Below, piece after piece: positions 57,508 to 64,000 of a stretch of 64,000 bases of DNA. A program made the translations under genes and the position numbers. Position 1 is the stretch's first letter, and the number at the start of each line of letters is the position of its first letter. The notes under the pieces were generated by a model. It was not told where the DNA came from. It searched no databases and saw only the letters and a list, made by a program, of their open reading frames with translations. This stretch comes from Isochrysis galbana (lineage: Eukaryota > Haptophyta > Isochrysidales > Isochrysidaceae): the NCBI GenBank assembly GCA_018136815.1, contig CM030937.1:2717820-2781819 (forward strand), in the 5' to 3' direction.

Positions 57508-57690
57508 GTAGGGCGGTCAAACAGGGGCTTTTTAACGACTAGTAAGGGTTGGGCTGCATTTTTTGACCGTGGCGCGATGCCCAATAAAAAACCTCCGGGG
57601 GGGGCTACCTGACGCTACGAAAATCTTCGCCAAGAAATGGTGCGATTCGCCCCCCCTCTCCCCCCCTCCGTCACGCGCGCTCACGCTCTA
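57508..57690 (+). repeat. Short dispersed repeat with TAGGGCGGTCAAACA start, second copy
   Basis: TAGGGCGGTCAAACA, GGGCTGCATTTTTTGACCG, GCCCAATAAAAAACC and CTACCTGACGCTACGAAAAT correspond in order to 1525-1730. Ends undefined. Confidence 0.5.
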
Positions 57691-57700
57691 CCCGTAAAGA

Positions 57701-58150
57701 ATGGGCGGTCGCGCCCGCGGGGGGATCGGTTCCTCTATATCTAAGCTACATTCGGCATTTGATTCCCGCCCGATGCAGCGCCGTGTCGGGCTGCCGACAG
57801 TCCGACCACCCCCTGACCCTCTGGCATCATTGCCCGCGCAGCCCACCCAGCACATCACACAGCGCGCGCACGCGGCTACCCTGGCTACCAGAGGCCCCAC
57901 CCCGACCATCCCGACCCGTCCCTCGCAGGATTCGCCCTCTCTCGAACTCGGCATCGAGAACTAGGATCAGCTCACCGGCGCGGCCGTCCACTCGTGGCTG
58001 ACGAGCCTCCGTGTTGAGGCTGCCTACGCGGCCATCCTCCCTCTGACAGTGCCAGATCTGGCGCTGATCGATGAGGCGAGACCCGTGGGCGGCCTCAGGA
58101 CGGGCTTCGTCGTGGCGCTCTACGCCACAGCGAGCAGGAAAGCCCAAGAT
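57701..58150 (+). pseudogene. Possible SAM-domain-like fragment with in-frame stop
   Basis: One frame runs MGGRARGGIGSS... to a TAG at 57961-57963 and continues open as DQLTGAAVHSWLTSLRVEAA, then VPDLALIDEARPVGGLRTGF. The W-L-x-S-L ... D-L ... G-x-R spacing is like a sterile alpha motif domain, a small helical interaction module. The stop codon and lack of flanking domains make it a gene remnant at best. Confidence 0.25.
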
Positions 58151-58239
58151 CCTGCCAGAGCGCCTCACAGCGCATCTGGCGGGAACCCACCACCCAGAGC
58201 AGAAGTCATCTTCTGCCGCTGGGTGGTGGGCTTGGCAGG

Positions 58240-58860
58240 CGGATTGTCAAGAACGGGCATGCACCGCGCCCGGTCTCGATTTGAAGTTGGGCTCTCCGGG
58301 CCTCACTCGGAGACGTTGAACGTCCAATGGGCGCCACGGATGGCTGAATTCGACGAGGTTTCGGCGCGCGTCCCGCCCGATTGGCGTGACTGTGTGGGTG
58401 GCCCCTGTGTATTTGGTGTCTGGCGGGGCCCCCCATCCAGGTGGATCGTCGAAATCGCGCAAGCAGCGCGCCCGGAATCAGTTCGAAGTTGGGCTCTCCG
58501 GGCCTCACTCGGAGACGTTGAACGTGCAATGGGCTCAGCGGATGGCTGAATTCGACGAGGTTTCGGCGCGCGTCCCGCCCGATTGGCGTGACTGTGCGGG
58601 TGGCCCCAGTGTATTTGGTGTCTGGCGGGGTCCCCCATCCAGGTGGATCGTCGAAAACGGGCATGCACCGCGCCCGGTCTCGATTTGAAGTTGAGCTCTT
58701 TAAGCCCTTTCCGACTTTAGCGTCTTTCGTCAATATTTGCTTACGTTTTGTTGTGGGGGCCCAAGGGGGAGGTCTGGGTCCCAATGGGGCCCGGATATGT
58801 GTGAGTTGGGTGTATTGGGAGCTTTCTACCAAAAAATATCCTGAAATTTCCTTAACCGTG
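58240..58860 (+). repeat. 202-bp tandem repeat with unique flank
   Basis: The phrase GAAGTT followed by GGGCTCT or GAGCTCT recurs at 58283, 58485 and 58687, a constant 202-bp period; each unit contains GGCTGAATTCGACGAGGTTT and CCGCCCGATTGGCGTGAC. After the last partial unit, a unique end (58692-58860, ACGTTTTGTTGTGGGGGCCC...) matches 1797-1970 inverted. As 202 is not a multiple of three, the long minus-strand open frame across the array reads the same DNA in different frames and is not a gene. Confidence 0.85.
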
Positions 58861-58865
58861 AGATC

Positions 58866-59065
58866 CACACACTGAACACGTTGACTCCACGCACTGAACA
58901 CGTTGACGTTGACTCCACACCCTCGACAAGTTGACTGCACACACGCAACATGTTGACTCTCCGCTCAACAAGTTGACTCTGCCCTCAACAAGTTGACTTC
59001 AGACACTGAAGAAGTTAACTCCACACACTGAACGAGCTGACTCCGCACACTGAGCTCTAGCGCGT
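58866..59065 (+). repeat. Minisatellite of GTTGACT-containing units
   Basis: About eight imperfect 20-25-bp units with the core CAACAAGTTGACTC and variants, e.g. GAACACGTTGACTCCACGCA and CAACATGTTGACTCTCCGCT. The TTGAC core is kept in most units while spacers drift. Confidence 0.75.
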
Positions 59066-59659
<594 letters not shown>

Positions 59660-59660
<1 letters not shown>

Positions 59661-60293
59661 GCTACTGGGGGATCGGGCACTCGTGAGATAGGGGCCCAGA
59701 AGCGCTAATCTCCCTCGCTAGTGCGAGTGGCCACGGCGAGCCGCGGCCCTTCCCTCCTGGCTCTGGCGCCCCCGTCTTCTCTTACCCAAACGGGGCGAGA
59801 AGACACGTTACTGCCGGAGGGGAGAGCTGCCGCTCCCCCCTCCCCTCCCTCTTCCCTTTTCCTCCTCTCTTCCCTGCGGCGGGGGCCCATGGCGCGCGCC
59901 TGCGGCCCCTCGCTCAGGTCCCCAGATGGCCTGCAGGGCCTGGGAGCACAGCTCAGGGGGCAGGTGAGGCTGGGGCATGGCCCTGGCCCCTCCTGCCTCT
60001 CCCTCGCTGGCGCTCCGCGGCCCTGCGGGTCGACTGGAGCTGGCTGGGGGGTCCTGAACAGGGGGGCCCAGGGGGAGGAGGGGCTGGTCAGAGGAATGGG
60101 CAGGCCACGACGGGCCAGGGCGGGCGAGTCAGGCGGGCCTGTAGGGAGAGGAATGGGTCAGCAGGGCTGTGTGCTCCTGGCAGGCCATCAGGCGTGCCAG
60201 GAGAGTGGGTGGATCCTCCCCCATGGCAGGGGAGGAGTGGAGAGAGAGAGGGGCTCGTGCCCCCCCATGGGCGAACTAAGTATAAACTTAGTT
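59660..60293 (-). mobile_element. MGHEP hairpin element, copy 3
   Basis: Co-linear with 10935-11558: hairpin AACTAAGT-TTAT-ACTTAGTT (minus strand, 60293-60274), CGCCC, ATG, and a 26-codon ORF MGGHEPLSLSTPPLPWGRIH.... The far end runs into the AG microsatellite, so the 3' terminus and duplication are not visible. It abuts the copia RNase H region at 60294. Confidence 0.8.
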
Positions 60294-61054
60294 GACGACG
60301 CAGCTCTCGGAATCGTCAGTTATCTCCAATACTCGAAACATCTCGGGCTAACTTTTGATGGTAACAACTCGTCGCTTGATGTTTATGCTGACTCATCATG
60401 GGGCTCTCTCCCAAAGCCCTTCGCTGGATATGTAATTAAGTATGGGGGAGCATCAATTTCATTTCAATCAAAGAAACTCAGCAAGCTGGTCGCTCAATCA
60501 TCAATCACCTGCTGAGGCTGAGACGGCAGTTTACGCTCTAGCTGCTCGAAATCTACAATTCACTCTTCACTTATTCGACTTCCTTGATCGACCCCAGCAG
60601 CTCCCCATCCACATCTTCACAGACAATTCGGCAACCCGCGACTCGATCAAAAATCCCGGAGTAACGGCTCGAACTCGTCACTATGTTCGTTGGTTACTCT
60701 ACGCTCGAGAGCAATTCCTCCATCACATCTTTGTCCCAAAATGGATCTCTACATCGCCGATGACGGCTGATATCTTCACGAAATGTCTTGACAAAACGAC
60801 ATTCCTTCGCCACCGCTGTTCACTCCTGAATGAAGGTGTTGTCGTCTAATCAGCGTTAGGTCACGCTGTGGGGGAGTGTTTGGACTAAATAAACAGGAGC
60901 ACAGGAGTTTTCTTGTATGATGTGCGAGATCTAAGCCTGAGAGTGGCAACGTCGTCATTCGGTGATTCGGAGGGCGTGGTTCCCTTGCGATGTTACCCTT
61001 CGTCTACACAATGCTGCTGTCTATCACTGGGCCTCAATGGATTGGGGCTAAACA
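60294..61054 (+). mobile_element. Ty1/copia 3' end with 178-bp LTR
   Basis: 60294-60849 encodes copia RNase H in two frames: DVYADSSWGSLPKPFAGYVI, then after a frameshift near 60515 AEAETAVYALAARNL, FTDNSATRDS and MTADIFTKCL. A polypurine tract GTGGGGGAG leads into the LTR at 60877 (TGTTTGGACTAA...), which ends GGGGCTAAACA at 61054 with a short inverted terminus TGTTT/AAACA. The 5' part of the element is absent, replaced by the hairpin element. The LTR lies 380 bp upstream of the methyltransferase ATG. Confidence 0.85.
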
Positions 61055-61436
61055 GGAGTACTCTAGACTAGAGAGTTGTACGAGTACGAGTAAGAACCAA
61101 GAGACAAGAGAGAGAGAGAAAGAACGTGCCGCCTCCGCGCGCCCCCCCCCCCGGTACACCCCCCCCCCCCCGCGCTTCCATCGCGCCCCCCCCCCCCCCC
61201 CCCCCCGCGCGCGCGCGCCAGCAGGAGGGCAAGGCGAGATCCCCCCCTGGCCCCCCCCTCCCTTTCCCTTCTTCTCCCTCCACGCGCGCGCACCTCGCCC
61301 TCGCCTCCCTCTCCCTCTGCCCTCTCCAACAACCCCTTCCCCCCCCCTTGGGCCGCCTCCTGCTGAGTGAGCGAGCACCCCGCCGAGCGCGCGCGCGCAC
61401 ACACACACACACACACGAAGCACCAAGCGAGCGCAC
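61055..61436. promoter_or_regulatory. Upstream region of the methyltransferase gene
   Basis: Contains the palindromic GTACTCTAGACTAGAG, C-tracts at 61140-61205 and a CA repeat at 61400-61414. No gene. It begins directly at the copia LTR end, so LTR sequences may contribute to regulation (inference). Confidence 0.4.
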
Positions 61437-62741
61437 ATGGCTCGCACCCTCGCTTTTCTCATCCTGGCCGCCGTCAGCAGCTCTGCGTATGGCCACATGC
61501 TCCGTCGGCCATTCCGCCGGCTCGCTGCGCCAAATCGCAACTCTGCTCTCCGCGCACCGCTGATGTGCGATGCTAGCGTGCAGGAGAAGAGGCCAACTGT
61601 CACAGCCGACGTCATTCCCGGTATGAAGGCCATGAGTGCCTCGCCCGCTGTCGTGCGCGAGGTGGGCTGCAGCTCATGCGAGGCCGAGTGGGTTGCGCGC
61701 TCGAAGGACGTCGAGAAGGCTGAGGCGGAGCGCCTTGATGGTTTGCGCAACAGCGATATGCGTGCATACGTCGCCGAAATCTGGGACTATGCGCAGCACA
61801 TGAACGACACACAGAGGCAGGAGCTCGCGCTCACACCTGACATGGAGTGTCGACGATTCGTGATTGACTCATCGACTCCGCCGACGCCCACCATGGAACG
61901 GGTGTACAACTCCACGATGGAGCGGGTTCCTTACGAGCAGGCCTGCTATATCTGCGGGCCCGAGCAAGCGATGCTATTGCGCACGCTCGTTGCCACTGCT
62001 CGCCCACGCCAGGCTCTCGACATTGGTTGCTTCACGGGATACGCCTCATCAGCAATCCTCGATGCCTTGCCGCGCAATGGTCACCTGACATGCATCGAAG
62101 TGGAGCCCACCTGGACTGGACTTGCGTCGGAGCTCTTGGCAGGGCGCAACGTTGAGTTCATCACTAATGATGCGATGGCAACTCTCAAGGCTTTCGAGAC
62201 GGAGGGCAGGCGCTTCGACTTCATCTCCCTTGATGCTGACAAGCCGATGCACGGCGAGTACTACAACCAAAGTCTCAAATTGCTTCGGCCAGGCGGTGTG
62301 ATGATCATGTTTGGAATGCTCCTCTTCCCGACTGTTGAGGACCAGCAGGCCATGGAAGTTCTTCACGACATCCTCCCCAGCGATAAGCGCATCTTGACTG
62401 CCCAGCTGCCCGTCGGGTGCGGAATCCAGCTCATGGTGTCTACGGCAGATGTTGACCCGAAGTCGCCACCGCTGTACTACGCCAGCCAACGTGCTGATGG
62501 TTCTGTGGCGAACCTGGCGTCCGAACCGGCTCTGAGCGGCGAGGCGGCAGAGATCGAACGGAAGCGATATGAGTTGGAGTTGGAGCTCGCTGCCATCGAT
62601 AGGCTCATTGACGCCGACGGCATTCCCCTAGGCGGTGCAGCAGCATCCGGACCAGGTACAGAGGCTCTCTCATCTGCTGGTCTGGTCGCTCTCGCTGCTG
62701 CTCGTAGGCCACCACCCGAGGATCAGCCATCGGCAATGTAG
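61437..62741 (+). CDS. CCoAOMT-type SAM-dependent O-methyltransferase, secretory/plastid N-terminus
   Basis: 434 aa. MARTLAFLILAAVSSSAYG is a signal peptide, followed by a basic Ala/Arg stretch (MLRRPFRRLAAPNRNSALRA), which suggests plastid targeting. The class I methyltransferase core follows: CGPEQAMLLRTLV, the SAM-binding loop ALDIGCFTGYAS (193-204), acidic CIEVEP and FDFISLDADKP (260-270), whose Asp pair would bind the catalytic metal as in caffeoyl-CoA O-methyltransferases, and LRPGGVMIMFGML. N- and C-terminal extensions (about 160 and 90 aa) exceed the usual 230-250 aa family size. Substrate unknown, probably a catechol-like compound. Confidence 0.88.
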   Translation: MARTLAFLILAAVSSSAYGHMLRRPFRRLAAPNRNSALRAPLMCDASVQEKRPTVTADVIPGMKAMSASPAVVREVGCSSCEAEWVARSKDVEKAEAERLDGLRNSDMRAYVAEIWDYAQHMNDTQRQELALTPDMECRRFVIDSSTPPTPTMERVYNSTMERVPYEQACYICGPEQAMLLRTLVATARPRQALDIGCFTGYASSAILDALPRNGHLTCIEVEPTWTGLASELLAGRNVEFITNDAMATLKAFETEGRRFDFISLDADKPMHGEYYNQSLKLLRPGGVMIMFGMLLFPTVEDQQAMEVLHDILPSDKRILTAQLPVGCGIQLMVSTADVDPKSPPLYYASQRADGSVANLASEPALSGEAAEIERKRYELELELAAIDRLIDADGIPLGGAAASGPGTEALSSAGLVALAAARRPPPEDQPSAM

Positions 62742-63516
62742 GACAGGTCAGGGTTTGGCATGGACTGAGCCAAAGGTCGGTTTTCCAGAAGATGGCTCGA
62801 ACCGTCCCTGGGCGGAAGCGACCATGCATTTCAACGGTAACTCGTGCGGCCTAGCTTGTTTTGGTGCCAACCTTCCGGCGAGGCATTGTTTGGGGAAGAT
62901 ACAGCATTGCAGCACTTCACCTCCTAGGCTGTGCGGAGGCAGTTGTCTGATCCTGCTGTGCAACGAATCGTGGAATTATGTTCTCTTGTGCTCGTCATCT
63001 CTCAGATCATCCTCATCCATCATCTCCGTCTCAGTCTCTTTCGCTCCAGCCCTTCACTGTTGTGGCTTGGAATGATGCAGACAGATGACTTGCGTGAAGA
63101 GAGAATTGTCCCTCAATTTTCCTTGTCATTGAATTCCATCTGATGGATGAGATCACAACAAGCGGTAGGGAGAAGGCCAATTGAGTGTGGCCACGCAGCG
63201 TGCATGGGTTGGAACCTGAGCCCATATCTCACAACACATGCACATACAACGTGTGCTGTCGTGTGGCTCTGAAGATATTACTACCATTCACTTGAGTGCG
63301 GTGCTGATGTCAAACAAGGAACACGGCGGAAGGCGAACTCGCGTGCAAGGGCAGAAAATACTACGGCGGTCAAACACAAACGTCGTGGGTGTTTGTACTA
63401 GCCAGTGTAGAGGCGGTGTCAAAATTCTAAATCACCCGCATACGCGTACGTTCAACATTCCGTCTCGGTCCTCGGGGTTAGGGTAAGGCTTAATCGAACG
63501 GCTGAAGGAAATCTTT
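62742..63516. other. 3' flank, no gene
   Basis: No convincing coding sequence or repeat was recognised in this stretch. Confidence 0.5.
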
Positions 63517-63531
63517 GACTCAGGGCTTAGG

Positions 63532-63574
63532 TAAAAAAAAACTTCTTAATATTCTCGCCGCGCGCGCGACTACG
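63532..63574 (-). mobile_element. 43-bp LINE insertion with 15-bp target duplication
   Basis: Flanked by GACTCAGGGCTTAGG at 63517-63531 and 63575-63589. The insert, read on the minus strand, is the last 43 bases of the LINE tail (GGCGAGAATATTAAGAAG plus T-run), as at 46125-46163. It is an extremely 5'-truncated retrotransposition product and fixes the element's 3' terminus. Confidence 0.85.
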
Positions 63575-63658
63575 GACTCAGGGCTTAGGGTAGAAAGAAG
63601 AAGAAAGAAAGCGAACGAACGCCATACTCTGTCACATTAATGTTTGGCGATTGATGAG

Positions 63659-64000
63659 AAAACTATTGCTATAGTTTGAACTATGGAGCGTGCCGCGACC
63701 GCGACCGCTTCCGAGCCTCAGGCGACCCTCGCCACTGCGCCCCACCTGGGACGCCCCACGCCGCCCGCCGCCGAGGCGGCTCTTCAGAAAGCCCTCTCAA
63801 AGCCCATCCATCCCATCCAAATAACCACACCCGCGCGAGCGCGCGGGGTGGCGAGCACTAGCACTAGACTGGTTGCCACCATGGCTCTGCGTAGGCCCAA
63901 ATAGAAATATGCAGTTTTGCTTTGGCCAAAATTTGCAGTGCATATATGCAAAATATGCAATAAAAACTCCCCAAATATGCAGCAAAATATGCGAAATATG
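63659..64000 (+). mobile_element. MERA element copy 2, interrupted by a hAT-like element at the window edge
   Basis: Hairpin AAACTAT-TGCT-ATAGTTT, GAACT, ATG at 63683 (MERAATATASEPQATLATAP...). It is co-linear with 40951 onward until ATGGCTCTGCGTAG (63880-63894), where the sequence switches to TAGGCCCAAATAGAAATATG with six or more ATATGC words, resembling a hAT left end starting at 63892. The predicted target duplication is GCTCTGCG (63884-63891). The rest lies outside the window. Confidence 0.72.

Noticed and set aside
58206-58940. 244-codon minus-strand frame
   Set aside because: It reads a 202-bp tandem array in rotating frames, so there is no consistent protein repeat.
58866-59065. CRISPR-like spacing of repeats
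   Set aside because: Units are degenerate, contiguous and lack unique spacers; the genome is eukaryotic.

Overview
The window looks like nuclear DNA of a unicellular alga, most likely a haptophyte. Three things suggest this. The left edge carries the EF-like (EFL) GTPase rather than canonical EF-1alpha. Several proteins start with signal-plus-transit style N-termini suited to a complex plastid. Genes are GC-rich with few short GT-AG introns, while intergenic DNA is full of C/G homopolymers, GA microsatellites and retroposons. The lineage is an inference; no rRNA or organelle marker is present.

Host genes, left to right: EFL (1-681, minus, cut by the edge); a 79-aa putatively acylated protein with an IQ-like motif (3246, plus); a membrane-anchored GH1 beta-glycosidase (8274-10376, minus); an R2R3-MYB factor with two introns (14593-16859, minus); an unassigned membrane-anchored protein (18313, plus); a thylakoid-lumen-type alpha/beta-hydrolase fold protein lacking the nucleophile serine (25350-26754, minus); a full-length ABCC transporter (27875-33484, minus); a TBL/PC-esterase-like protein (35873, plus); a renalase-like FAD oxidoreductase with one intron (42175-43741, plus); a decapitated cytochrome b561 fragment (47012-47518); a probably plastid-targeted DEAD-box helicase (48236-50647, minus), divergent from an OPA-type sugar-phosphate transporter (51345-52742, plus); an F-box-like/LRR protein (55572, plus); and a CCoAOMT-type methyltransferase (61437, plus). 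No operon logic applies; these look like independent nuclear genes.

The rest is a dense graveyard of mobile DNA. It includes LINEs (19929-23386, 34082-35335, 43856-46163 and fragments), copia remnants (53809-54468, 60294-61054), an apparently intact hAT transposase gene (38207-40240), and two non-autonomous hAT-like elements with 8-bp target duplications (5770-7067, 7310-7792). There are also 202-bp tandem repeats, short dispersed repeats and minisatellites.

The most unusual signal is a group of retroposed elements that begin exactly at a perfect or near-perfect hairpin (about 20 nt), followed after 4-5 nt by an ATG. Four elements with clear target-site duplications (10687-11558, 19929-23386, 34082-35335, 40951-42085) start at the first base of the hairpin. 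Stem sequences differ between families but pairing is kept. One family, here called MERA from its first residues, has no reverse transcriptase but carries a 333-codon ORF. Comparison with a second copy at 63659 shows only in-frame indels (6, 6 and 3 nt), so it appears to be a protein-coding non-autonomous retroposon sharing its 5' end and N-terminus with the local LINE.
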